Positions 15,035 to 21,544 of a stretch of 21,544 nucleotides of DNA are shown here, one piece after another. Position numbers and translations under genes: made by a program. Numbering within the stretch: position 1 is the stretch's first letter; each line of letters begins with the position of its first letter. The stretch comes from Pseudomonadota bacterium (lineage in GTDB: Bacteria > Pseudomonadota > Alphaproteobacteria > Parvibaculales > Parvibaculaceae), in NCBI GenBank assembly GCA_021780275.1, contig JAJXZC010000550.1:1-21544 (forward strand), in the 5' to 3' direction. The notes beneath the pieces were generated by a model. It saw nothing but the letters and a program-made list of their open reading frames with translations, was not told the DNA's origin and did no database searches.

Positions 15035-15056
15035 GGCCCTTCCATGAGAGAGGGCC
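15035..15056 (+). promoter_or_regulatory. hairpin in the pcaF leader overlapping its ribosome binding site
   Basis: GGCCCT at 15035-15040 pairs with AGGGCC at 15051-15056 across a 10-base loop. The right arm overlaps the AGAGGG ribosome site of pcaF, whose ATG is seven bases further on. Such a structure could lower translation until it is opened; no regulator is implied by the sequence. Confidence 0.35.
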
Positions 15057-15062
15057 AGAGCC

Positions 15063-16277
15063 ATGACGCATGCCACACGAGAAGCCTTTATCTGCGACGC
15101 GGTGAGAACGCCGATTGGCCGTTATGCCGGGGCGCTTGCCTCCGTGCGCGCGGACGATCTCGGCGCAGTGCCGCTCATGGCGCTGATGGAGCGCAATCCC
15201 TCGATCAACTGGAGCCGTATCGACGATGTGATCTTCGGCTGCGCCAATCAGGCAGGCGAGGACAACCGCAACGTGGCGCGCATGTCATCGCTGCTGGCGG
15301 GCCTGCCCGATACGGTGCCGGGCTCGACGATCAACCGGCTCTGCGGCTCCGGCATGGATGCGGTGGGCACGGCGGCGCGCGCCATCAAATCCGGCGAGAC
15401 GGACCTCATGATTGCGGGCGGCGTCGAGAGCATGTCGCGCGCGCCCTTCGTCATGGGCAAGGCGGCGAGTGCCTATTCGCGCGACGCGCAGATCTATGAC
15501 ACGACCATCGGCTGGCGTTTCATCAACCCGCTGATGAACCGGCAATACGGCACGCATTCGATGCCCGAGACGGCGGAAAATGTCGCCGAGGAATTCCAGG
15601 TCTCGCGCGAAGATCAGGATGCGTTTTCCGTGCGGAGCCAGCAGCGCGCCGGACGCGCCATGGCCTCCGGCCGCTTCGCCAAGGAAATCGTGCCCGTCAC
15701 CATTTCCGGCCGAAAGGGCGAGACGGTCGTCTCGCAGGACGAGCATCCACGTCCCGACACCACGCTTGAAGCGCTGGCGAAATTGCCGACGCCGTTCCGT
15801 CACGGCGGCTCGGTGACAGCGGGCAATGCCTCCGGCGTCAATGACGGCGCCTGCGCGATGATCATCGCGTCCGCCAATGCCGTCGAGGCGCATGGCCTCA
15901 CCCCTCGCGCGCGCATTCTCGGCATGGCGACGGCGGGCGTGCCGCCGCGCATCATGGGCATCGGGCCCGCGCCCGCAACGCGCAAGGTGCTGGAAAAGAC
16001 AGGCCTCAATATCGGCGACATCGAAGTCATCGAGCTGAATGAGGCTTTCGCCGCGCAGGGCCTCGCCGTCATGCGCGATCTCGGCCTGCCGGACGACGCC
16101 GATTTCGTCAATCCCAATGGCGGCGCCATCGCGCTCGGCCATCCGCTCGGGATGAGTGGCGCGCGCCTTGTCACGACGGCGGTGCAGGAACTGCACGAGC
16201 GCGGCGCGCGTTACGCCCTCTGCACCATGTGCATCGGCGTCGGGCAGGGCATCGCGATGGTGGTGGAGCGGGTGTGA
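15063..16277 (+). CDS. pcaF: 3-oxoadipyl-CoA thiolase
   Basis: This 404-residue enzyme should split 3-oxoadipyl-CoA with CoA into succinyl-CoA and acetyl-CoA, the last step of the beta-ketoadipate and phenylacetate routes. It follows the PcaF/PaaJ pattern closely: FICDAVRTPIGR (9-20), FGCANQAGEDNRNVARM (58-74), the nucleophile C94 in NRLCGSGMDA, GGVESMSRAPFVMGKA (near 119-134), H360 in GGAIALGHPLG and C390 in CTMCIGVGQG. PcaF and PaaJ cannot be told apart by motifs, and a broader 3-ketoacyl-CoA thiolase role cannot be excluded. No other pca or paa genes are in the window, so it is an orphan here. The ATG follows GAGAGAGGG. It is convergent with a membrane protein gene, their stops joined by a perfect hairpin. 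Confidence 0.92.
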   Translation: MTHATREAFICDAVRTPIGRYAGALASVRADDLGAVPLMALMERNPSINWSRIDDVIFGCANQAGEDNRNVARMSSLLAGLPDTVPGSTINRLCGSGMDAVGTAARAIKSGETDLMIAGGVESMSRAPFVMGKAASAYSRDAQIYDTTIGWRFINPLMNRQYGTHSMPETAENVAEEFQVSREDQDAFSVRSQQRAGRAMASGRFAKEIVPVTISGRKGETVVSQDEHPRPDTTLEALAKLPTPFRHGGSVTAGNASGVNDGACAMIIASANAVEAHGLTPRARILGMATAGVPPRIMGIGPAPATRKVLEKTGLNIGDIEVIELNEAFAAQGLAVMRDLGLPDDADFVNPNGGAIALGHPLGMSGARLVTTAVQELHERGARYALCTMCIGVGQGIAMVVERV

Positions 16278-16292
16278 CGCCTCAGGCGTCAC
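16274..16292. terminator. bidirectional hairpin between pcaF and the convergent membrane protein gene
   Basis: GTGACGCC, loop TCA, GGCGTCAC: an 8-bp perfect stem. The pcaF stop (16275-16277) lies in the left arm and the loop is exactly the opposite gene's stop codon. No T run follows on either strand, so it may stop transcription weakly or block read-through in both directions. Confidence 0.45.
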
Positions 16293-17199
16293 TCTCCGGC
16301 GCTGCATTCGCTGGTACCAACGCACGATAGGCGAACACCGATGCTCCGGCGGAGATGCCGTACATGACAGTGTAGATGCCGATATTGATGATGGTCATCA
16401 GCGGCCAAAGCATCCGAAGCTGTGCGCCGATCGTTGCGTTCCAAGCCATTATCATCTGCTGACGTTCAGCAGCAGATTGCGCCGAATCGAGAGCCGACTG
16501 AGGCAGGGCGATAAGTTTGGCAAAGAGAAGAGATGCTGCAAGCGAAGCGATGAGGAACGGCAGCGCAATACCCAGAGCGATGGCGGCGTAACGCCAGAAA
16601 TTTCCTCGTCCAAGATCCCATGCGCGTCGAAGGTCGATTTTTCCCTCCGCAACTACAAGCGGTGTCAGGATAAATGTTGCTCTGATAAACGCGTAGTATG
16701 CGGCTCCCATCACGGAGATAGCGACCAGGGTGGATATGAAGCCGCCGCCGGGGCGTTCCATGCCGCTCGACGTTTTTCCTGCCAGTTGTGCGATATAGAT
16801 GATGCCAACGGCTGAGATGATGACGGCGCCGAACGCCAGACCGAAGAGCAGCAACGCGGCAAGGACTTTCCCGACCACTTTCGCCGATGGCAAATAGAAG
16901 AATTTCCGATCCGGTGAAGGATGCAGCGCGTGTTCGGTATAGGCGACGATTGCAGTGGCAATGCATACCAACTGTAGCGCAAACATGGCGATGAATGACG
17001 CGATTTGCCCGTATCCGAGGGAAAATTGCTTGGGGTCGGCTGCGCCGATCGTCCCTAGGGGGAGGCTATGCGAAAGGAAGTGGATTGCCACCATCATAAT
17101 GGTGAGCGGAATCCATGACAGCCGCAGGAGTGTCAAGAACTCGCCGAACGCAAATCTGTAGGCAAAGGCGATGGTGTCGCCAACCGGGACTTTTTGCAT
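16282..17199 (-). CDS. polytopic inner-membrane protein, hypothetical
   Basis: This 305-residue protein has about six hydrophobic segments (near residues 18-40, 65-88, 110-135, 150-185, 205-235 and 270-295) and no signal peptide, so it is a membrane protein of the inner membrane. FRYAAIALGIALPFLIASL-like helices and the conserved-looking RRAWDLGRGNFWR loop (about 190-202) recall the glycerophosphoryl diester phosphodiesterase membrane-domain and DUF7847-type proteins, but I cannot assign a function. I used the ATG at 17199 because GGGGG lies about six bases upstream, inside the longer frame that begins at 17214. It is 102 bases behind the EAL protein gene on the same strand. Its codon use is less GC-biased than its neighbours, which is a mild oddity. 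Confidence 0.82.
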   Translation of the reverse strand: MQKVPVGDTIAFAYRFAFGEFLTLLRLSWIPLTIMMVAIHFLSHSLPLGTIGAADPKQFSLGYGQIASFIAMFALQLVCIATAIVAYTEHALHPSPDRKFFYLPSAKVVGKVLAALLLFGLAFGAVIISAVGIIYIAQLAGKTSSGMERPGGGFISTLVAISVMGAAYYAFIRATFILTPLVVAEGKIDLRRAWDLGRGNFWRYAAIALGIALPFLIASLAASLLFAKLIALPQSALDSAQSAAERQQMIMAWNATIGAQLRMLWPLMTIINIGIYTVMYGISAGASVFAYRALVPANAAPESDA

Positions 17200-17301
17200 G
17201 ATGTTCCCCCGCAAGATGCAATCTGAATGCTAATGGGGGTGCATGGCCAAAAGCCAGCGCTTTCTGTTATTTTGATGGGTACGGATGAAGCTTGTCGCGA
17301 G

Positions 17302-18447
17302 CTACCAGCCGATAACTCTTGCCAGGAAGCTTTTCTTCTTTTTCTGCTTGGGTTTCGGCCGCTTGACGCGCATGCGGATCGGCTGATCGACACCGGAAAG
17401 CCTGCGGCCATGTTGCGGCGGGCGGCGGAGCAGGGCGACGAGTTTGCGGTCCGGGAAGATGCAAACAACATCGATTTCGGCGATCGGAACCGGAATGTCA
17501 TCCGTCCCCGGAATGGCGAAATCCAGCGCTTCGTAGTCGATGATCATTTCGACCATGGGGAGGTCGACGCGGGCGACCGCTTCCTCTTCCTCGTCGAGCG
17601 CTTCGCTCAGCAGCAATTCGTCGAGTTCATCCTCGCGGGCGGCCTGCTGAAAATCGCGCCTGAGATCCTGCGCGAAGGTCCAGCCGATGAGGTCCTTCGG
17701 TTCGCGGGGCGGACAGATATGCGAGCCTTGGGCGGCGGTGAAGCCAAGGGCGGCAAGCGCGGACAGGGTCGTCTCGTCCTCGACGCCGACGGCGGTCGCG
17801 TCGAGCCCTTGCGAAACGGCGTGGGTGACGCGCTTGCCGATGAACCCCAGGCCGGATTGCTTGAGGCGACGCGCGAACTGGATGATGGCGCCACCCGAGA
17901 TCTTGATCTCGCTGAAATGGTCGGGCGTTAGAAACTCCTGCGGCACGATGACGGCGCCACCGCCGTCGAGCGCTGTGCGGAAGCCGAGTCGGCGCATTTC
18001 CGCGATCGCCGTGACCGCGTCCTGCCCGTGCCGCGCGAAGACGGCTTCGGGCACCTCGATGGTGAATTGCGACGGGTCGAGCCCATGTTCGCCGACGATG
18101 CCGTCCAGAGCGCCGGGAAGGGCCGGGTCTGCGAGGTCGCTGCCGGAAATATTGAGCGAGACCGGCCAATTCTGCCCCCTGAGGCGCCAGGCCTCCATTG
18201 ACTCGGAAGCGGCGGCGGCGACGAAACGGGTCAGCTCGCCGCTACGTCCGTGGCGGTCGAAGAAGGAAAGGAAGAGGCCCGGCGGCATCAGCCCGTAATC
18301 GGGATGGAGCCAGCGCACATAGGCTTCGGCACCGAGCACGCGGCCCGTCGCAAGCTCGATCTTCGGCTGGAAAACGAGGTGCAGATGCCGCGCCTCGAAG
18401 GCGAGGTCGATGTCGCGGTTGGTCAGCCGAAAGGAACTGCTGTACAT
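17302..18447 (-). CDS. degenerate EAL-domain protein with charged C-terminal extension
   Basis: This 381-residue soluble protein has an EAL-fold domain at about residues 10-255. The motif itself is EAY (41-43). Retained positions include N99, E131/E134, K182, E223 and Q240. The essential second aspartate of DDFG is lost: D161 is followed by G162 in LDGGGAV, the loop-6 sequence is replaced, and the IKID aspartate is S184. It is therefore unlikely to hydrolyse cyclic di-GMP and may bind it or a protein partner. The last 120 residues hold an acidic patch (EDELDELLLSEALDEEEEA, 272-290), a hydrophobic segment and a basic tail ending in KPKQKKKKSFLARVIGW. The start at 18447 lacks a strong ribosome site. 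It is divergent from the Nudix gene and has no GGDEF neighbour. Confidence 0.88.
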   Translation of the reverse strand: MYSSSFRLTNRDIDLAFEARHLHLVFQPKIELATGRVLGAEAYVRWLHPDYGLMPPGLFLSFFDRHGRSGELTRFVAAAASESMEAWRLRGQNWPVSLNISGSDLADPALPGALDGIVGEHGLDPSQFTIEVPEAVFARHGQDAVTAIAEMRRLGFRTALDGGGAVIVPQEFLTPDHFSEIKISGGAIIQFARRLKQSGLGFIGKRVTHAVSQGLDATAVGVEDETTLSALAALGFTAAQGSHICPPREPKDLIGWTFAQDLRRDFQQAAREDELDELLLSEALDEEEEAVARVDLPMVEMIIDYEALDFAIPGTDDIPVPIAEIDVVCIFPDRKLVALLRRPPQHGRRLSGVDQPIRMRVKRPKPKQKKKKSFLARVIGW

Positions 18448-18624
18448 CTTGAGGCCAAATTCTTCGGTCGCGGGGCAGGCGAGATGTGCCTGCTTGAAAT
18501 TTGCCCCTCGGCTGGTTTAGGCCGGCTTAACAATCCGGTGGCGCGGCAAACAGCCTTGCCAATAGATTAAGAAAAAGACGCTCGCCCAGAAAAAGCGTCA
18601 GGAAATGAAACAGGGAGTAAGTCC
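18448..18624. other. 177-base divergent control region between EAL and Nudix genes
   Basis: No gene is visible. It contains an imperfect palindrome around GCCGGC near 18522-18533 and a dyad GACGCT/AGCGTC (18577-18582 and 18594-18599, 11-base loop) in the presumed Nudix leader. Either could be an operator; no standard promoter pair is clear. Confidence 0.4.
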
Positions 18625-19425
18625 ATGTCCAGCCCCGCAAGCGACAAGCTGATTCCGGCGGCCACCATTCTCCTCCTGCGCGACAGCGCGGAGGGACTCG
18701 AAGTCTTCATGGTGGTGCGCCATCACCAGATCGACTTTGCATCGGGCGCGCTCGTCTTTCCGGGCGGCAAGGTCGACCCGCGCGACCGGCATGAAAATGT
18801 GCGTGGGCTCGTCGACGGCGCGGAGGATCTGGACGATTGGGAATTCGCGATGCGCGTCGCGGCGATCCGCGAGGCCTATGAGGAATGCGGCGTGCTGCTC
18901 GCCCGCGATGAGAAGACGGGCGCGCTCGTCAACGCGGCGCGTCTGACGGAACTCGAGCATCGGCGCGACGCATTGAACAAGGGCGAGATCGGCATTGGCG
19001 ACATGCTGGCCGAAGAAGGTCTGCGCCTTGCCGCCGATCTGCTGACGCCCTACGCGCACTGGATCACGCCGAACATGATGCCCAAGCGTTTCGACACGCG
19101 CTTCTATCTGGCCTTGGCGCCGGAAGATCATCTTGCCGTGCATGACGGATCGGAGTCGGTCGACTCGGTCTGGATCAAACCACTCGACGCCGTGCGCGAG
19201 GCGGAAGAAGGCAAGCGCACCATCATCTTCCCGACGCGCGTCAATGTGCAGAAGCTTGGACGTCACGCAAATGCCACCCATGCCATCGAAACGGCCCGGG
19301 CCGCGCGCATCGTCACCGTCGAGCCGCAGGTGACGAAGAACGAGGCGGGCGAGCCCGTGCTGCGCATTCCCGTCGAGGCGGGTTACGACGTCAACGAAGA
19401 GCCGCTGTCGCGCGTGAAGGTGTAG
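18625..19425 (+). CDS. Nudix hydrolase, NUDT19-like
   Basis: This 266-residue protein should hydrolyse a nucleoside diphosphate linked to another group. The Nudix core REAYEECG is at residues 82-89; the glycine pair that begins the box (FPGGKVDPRD, 45-54) is separated from it by about 30 residues, an insertion found in the NUDT19 and RNU19-like branch, some of whose members act on CoA and acyl-CoA. TPYAHWITPNMMPKRFDTRFYLA (about 140-162) is also typical of that branch. A CoA ester substrate is plausible given the acyl-CoA enzymes in the window, but is inference. The ATG follows AGGGAGT by about six bases. It is convergent with a secreted protein gene. Confidence 0.92.
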   Translation: MSSPASDKLIPAATILLLRDSAEGLEVFMVVRHHQIDFASGALVFPGGKVDPRDRHENVRGLVDGAEDLDDWEFAMRVAAIREAYEECGVLLARDEKTGALVNAARLTELEHRRDALNKGEIGIGDMLAEEGLRLAADLLTPYAHWITPNMMPKRFDTRFYLALAPEDHLAVHDGSESVDSVWIKPLDAVREAEEGKRTIIFPTRVNVQKLGRHANATHAIETARAARIVTVEPQVTKNEAGEPVLRIPVEAGYDVNEEPLSRVKV

Positions 19426-19432
19426 GCGGCTT

Positions 19433-19450
19433 CAGAGCAAAACTGTTCTG
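19433..19450 (+). terminator. possible hairpin after the Nudix gene
   Basis: CAGAGCA, loop AAAC, TGTTCTG: a 7-bp stem with one G-U pair, starting eight bases after the Nudix stop. It is followed by TCGGG, not a T run, so only a weak candidate. Confidence 0.28.
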
Positions 19451-19479
19451 TCGGGCTGCGCTCGCCGAGGCTCAGGCGC

Positions 19480-20136
19480 CTATCGCATCGGCGTCGGTGT
19501 GTAGGTCCAGGTCCAGCCCTTGTCGACGACGATCATCGACTTGCCGTCGGAGGAGACCGTCAATTGGCCGCCGGGCTCCACCGGCATGGCGAGGAGCATC
19601 GTTCCCGGAACGACGAGGTCCGCATTCTCTGTCGTCGATCTGGCCGGCACGGACTCCGACCCCCCTGTGCAGGCCACGGGCACGGCGGCGGCGGGGTAAT
19701 CGCGCCGTACCGACATGGCGAGCTGACCGCCGAGCCCTTCTTTCAACGACAGCAACGTGAAGTGCTCGTATTTGCCGTTGAGCGCGGGCGCCCGGCATCC
19801 GGACGCACCGTTCCGCAGGGCGCCGATCTCGGTGGGGAGATTTTTGATGATGGGCTCGCCGACGAGTTTGGCTTCGGTCTGGTCCCAGTCAAAGCTCATC
19901 TCGACCCGGTCCTTGACGGGCGCATAGCCGTTTGTCCCGGCATTGACGATCAGCGCGTCGGCGGAATAGTCGCCGGTCACCGCATAATGCACGACCGTCA
20001 CCGTCGCCCATTTCTGCATGACTTCGGCGTTGATCTCAGCGGCGGCGACCGGCGCGCTGATGAAGAGCGTGGCGGCAAAGGCCGCGGCAGAGGCCGCGGC
20101 AGAGGCGTCAAGAGTGCGCCATAGACAAATTTTCAT
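19480..20136 (-). CDS. small secreted protein of unknown function
   Basis: This 218-residue protein starts at the ATG at 20136, with GGGGAG about eight bases upstream. Residues 1-33 form a long Ala-rich signal peptide (basic start, hydrophobic run, ISAPVAAA cleavage region before EINA), predicting a periplasmic or secreted protein. The signal peptide includes a four-residue tandem repeat, ASAAASAA, coded by a 12-base direct repeat. The mature part has two cysteines (in ASGCRAP and VACTGG) that could form a disulfide, and ends in beta-rich segments such as GKSMIVVDKGWTWTY. I recognise no family. It lies 114 bases downstream of nadK on the same strand. Confidence 0.8.
   Translation of the reverse strand: MKICLWRTLDASAAASAAAFAATLFISAPVAAAEINAEVMQKWATVTVVHYAVTGDYSADALIVNAGTNGYAPVKDRVEMSFDWDQTEAKLVGEPIIKNLPTEIGALRNGASGCRAPALNGKYEHFTLLSLKEGLGGQLAMSVRRDYPAAAVPVACTGGSESVPARSTTENADLVVPGTMLLAMPVEPGGQLTVSSDGKSMIVVDKGWTWTYTPTPMR
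20081..20104. repeat. 12-base tandem direct repeat in a signal-peptide coding region
   Basis: Two exact adjacent copies of GCCGCGGCAGAG. Being a multiple of three, copy gain or loss by slippage would lengthen or shorten the signal peptide by four residues without a frameshift. Confidence 0.75.
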
Positions 20137-20250
20137 GAATATCGCTCCCCTGCGTGACCGCAGCAAAGTATGTCCCGGTCCGGCCCAGACAGCGAGGGGA
20201 AAGAATGACGGACGCCATGACGACGCGCGGCGACCGGTTAGGAGGCGCGC

Positions 20251-21018
20251 CTAGTGCAGGAACTGCTCGGTGAGGATGCGTTCATCGAGGCTGTGGCCCT
20301 CGTCGAACATCATCAGAAGGTCAATGGACGGATCTTCCTCGACCCGCACGTCGACCACGTCGCGGAATTCGCGGTGGTCGGCCACCGCGCTGACAGGGCG
20401 CTTGTCGGCTTCGAGGATTTCGAAGCGCACTTTCGCATGGTGCGAGAGCAGCGCACCGCGCCAGCGGCGGGGGCGAAAGGCGCTGATCGGCGTCAGCGCG
20501 AGAAGCGCCGCGTTGATGGGGATGATGGGCCCCTGGGCCGAGAGATTATAGGCCGTCGACCCAGCGGGCGTGGCGACGAGCACGCCGTCGCAGATGAGCT
20601 CCGCCATGCGGACCTTGTCGTCGATGGAGATGCGGATTTTTGCGGCCTGAGCCGTTTCGCGTAAGAGCGACACTTCGTTGATCGCGAGTGCCTGATGCTC
20701 CGACCCGTTGGCGAGCGTTGCATGGGCGCGCAGGGGATGGAGGCGGGCAATCTCGGCGGCTTCAAGCCGCTCGCGCAGATGGTCGGGCTTGTATTCGTTC
20801 ATCAGGAAGCCGACGGAGCCGCGGTTCATGCCGTAGATCGGGATGCCGCGATGCATGTGCTTGTGGAGCGTCTGGAGCATGAGGCCGTCACCGCCCAGCG
20901 CGACAAAAACATCCGCTTCCGCCGGCGCGGCATTGCCGTAACGGTCGGTGAGCGTCTTCATGGCTTCCTGGGCTTCGGGCACATCGGTCGCCACGAAGGT
21001 GATCTTGTCGAACTTCAT
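20251..21018 (-). CDS. nadK: NAD kinase
   Basis: This 255-residue cytoplasmic enzyme phosphorylates NAD to NADP and is essential in most bacteria. The signature GGDG is at residues 42-45 (D44 catalytic), NE at 114-115 (AINEVSLLR), and the conserved [16 protein letters not shown] loop at 143-158. The length and the start [18 protein letters not shown] fit alphaproteobacterial NadK. I chose the ATG at 21018; an in-frame GTG at 21048 and an ATG at 21027 exist but would give a longer N-terminus than usual. It is divergent from cutA with only 62 bases between the two start codons, so the promoters must be close-packed or overlapping. Confidence 0.96.
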   Translation of the reverse strand: MKFDKITFVATDVPEAQEAMKTLTDRYGNAAPAEADVFVALGGDGLMLQTLHKHMHRGIPIYGMNRGSVGFLMNEYKPDHLRERLEAAEIARLHPLRAHATLANGSEHQALAINEVSLLRETAQAAKIRISIDDKVRMAELICDGVLVATPAGSTAYNLSAQGPIIPINAALLALTPISAFRPRRWRGALLSHHAKVRFEILEADKRPVSAVADHREFRDVVDVRVEEDPSIDLLMMFDEGHSLDERILTEQFLH

Positions 21019-21080
21019 CAGTTCCATTCCATCGGGTACGTGGGGCACAATATCCGCACGCGAGGGCAGGAGATAAGCAC

Positions 21081-21422
21081 ATGAGCGGCGCGGCGCAAAT
21101 AGGGTCCGAATTCGTCTTTATCTACACGCCCTTGCCGGACCGGGCCGCGGCGGAAACCATGGCGCGGGCGCTCGTCCGCGACCGGCTGGCGGCATGCGTG
21201 AACATCTATCCCGGCGTCGTGTCCGTTTACGAATGGAAGGGCGAGATCGAAACGAGCGACGAGGTGGTCGCCTTTATCAAAACCCGCCGGGCGCTGGCCG
21301 AAGAAACGATGGCGGCGGCGCGGATGCTCCACCCCTATGAGGTGCCCGCCTTCCTTGTGCTGCCGATCGAAAGCGGAAATGAGGATTACCTCGCCTGGGC
21401 GCGGCGGCAGATGAAGGCCTAG
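21081..21422 (+). CDS. cutA: CutA1 divalent-ion tolerance protein
   Basis: This 113-residue protein is a CutA1 family trimer, a ferredoxin-like fold. E. coli cutA mutants are copper-sensitive, though the family's core function is unsettled. Family marks are [18 protein letters not shown] (11-28), [20 protein letters not shown] (35-54, with the conserved Cys and the aromatic contact), and [18 protein letters not shown] near 83-100. AGGAG lies about nine bases before the ATG. It is divergent from nadK and its stop codon overlaps that of moaA on the opposite strand: the two TAG stops share CTAG at 21419-21422. Confidence 0.95.
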   Translation: MSGAAQIGSEFVFIYTPLPDRAAAETMARALVRDRLAACVNIYPGVVSVYEWKGEIETSDEVVAFIKTRRALAEETMAAARMLHPYEVPAFLVLPIESGNEDYLAWARRQMKA

Positions 21423-21544
21423 CCGCCCGTCACCGACATGTGTCGGCCGACGGCGGGGCCTTTGTGCTCGCGGTCGATGACGAAGTCGTGGCCCTTGGGC
21501 TTGCGGCCGATGGCTTCATCGATGGCGGCATTCAGGAGATCGTC
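21419..21544 (-). CDS. moaA: GTP 3',8-cyclase MoaA, C-terminal end only
   Basis: Only the last 41 residues are in the window; the gene continues beyond the right edge. They read from [20 protein letters not shown] to the end RHMSVTGG. The closing double glycine, which in MoaA reaches into the active site, together with the GRKPKGHDF segment, identifies the first enzyme of molybdopterin synthesis (a radical SAM enzyme making the pterin precursor from GTP). The rest, including the iron-sulfur cysteine motifs, is not visible, so integrity cannot be judged. Its stop overlaps the stop of cutA. Confidence 0.85.
   Translation of the reverse strand, partial: DDLLNAAIDEAIGRKPKGHDFVIDREHKGPAVGRHMSVTGG

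Noticed and set aside
15285..16325. Minus-strand open frame opposite pcaF
   Set aside because: The plus strand is an intact thiolase with all catalytic residues, and this frame has no ribosome site.
20243..20252. AGGCGCGCCT palindrome at the nadK stop
   Set aside because: Short GC palindromes of this kind are expected by chance at this base composition, and no loop or T run makes it a terminator.
1..21544. CRISPR array, tRNA or rRNA, insertion sequence, phage or toxin-antitoxin genes
   Set aside because: I looked on both strands and found no regularly spaced repeats, cloverleaf-like sequences, transposase motifs or paired small toxin genes.

Overview
This 21.5 kb window is GC-rich, densely coding bacterial chromosome, most likely from an alphaproteobacterium. 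The case rests on a DUF2336 protein, a Rhizobiales-style NAD kinase, a 3-oxoadipyl-CoA thiolase of the PcaF type, and strong codon bias with long antisense shadow frames. A Parvibaculum-like member of the Hyphomicrobiales is my best guess, but that is inference. I see no rRNA, tRNA, insertion sequence, prophage or CRISPR array. There are 24 supportable protein genes; the first is cut at its 5' end and the last (moaA) is represented only by its C-terminus.

Layout. 1-4031: alternating genes: a cut gene of unknown function, a secreted beta-barrel-like protein, a YdjA-like nitroreductase, a two-helix membrane peptide and a HAD phosphatase. 4034-8839, all minus strand: a MaoC hydratase, a CitE-type lyase and a D-2-hydroxyacid dehydrogenase, closely packed, then a TPR/2OG-Fe(II) oxygenase and a PhyH-type oxygenase. 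8956-9883: a HIT hydrolase and a single-domain response regulator. 9960-13680: a Spinster-like MFS transporter, a soluble-type lytic transglycosylase behind a near-consensus sigma-54 promoter, and a class III CoA-transferase. 13853-16277: DUF2336 protein and pcaF. 16282-18447: a polytopic membrane protein and a degenerate EAL protein. 18625-21544: a NUDT19-like Nudix hydrolase, a small secreted protein, nadK, cutA and the end of moaA.

How the genes fit together. The clearest metabolic unit is hydratase, C-C lyase and 2-hydroxyacid dehydrogenase. It fits hydration of an unsaturated acyl-CoA, cleavage to an acyl-CoA plus a 2-oxoacid such as glyoxylate or pyruvate, and reduction of that 2-oxoacid. 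The substrate is not determined by sequence. The class III CoA-transferase and the thiolase, both elsewhere in the window, suit a general acyl-CoA and aromatic-acid catabolic lifestyle. The sigma-54 promoter in front of the transglycosylase suggests that this wall-cutting enzyme is co-regulated with sigma-54 functions, which in many alphaproteobacteria include flagellum assembly.

Eight of the gene boundaries are convergent. Several of these have stop codons abutting or overlapping inside short perfect dyads, a compact arrangement repeated across the window. I found no clearly new defence or mobile system. The most interesting items are the sigma-54 transglycosylase, the MaoC-CitE-dehydrogenase cassette with its variant MaoC active site, the neighbouring 2OG oxygenases and the degenerate EAL protein.
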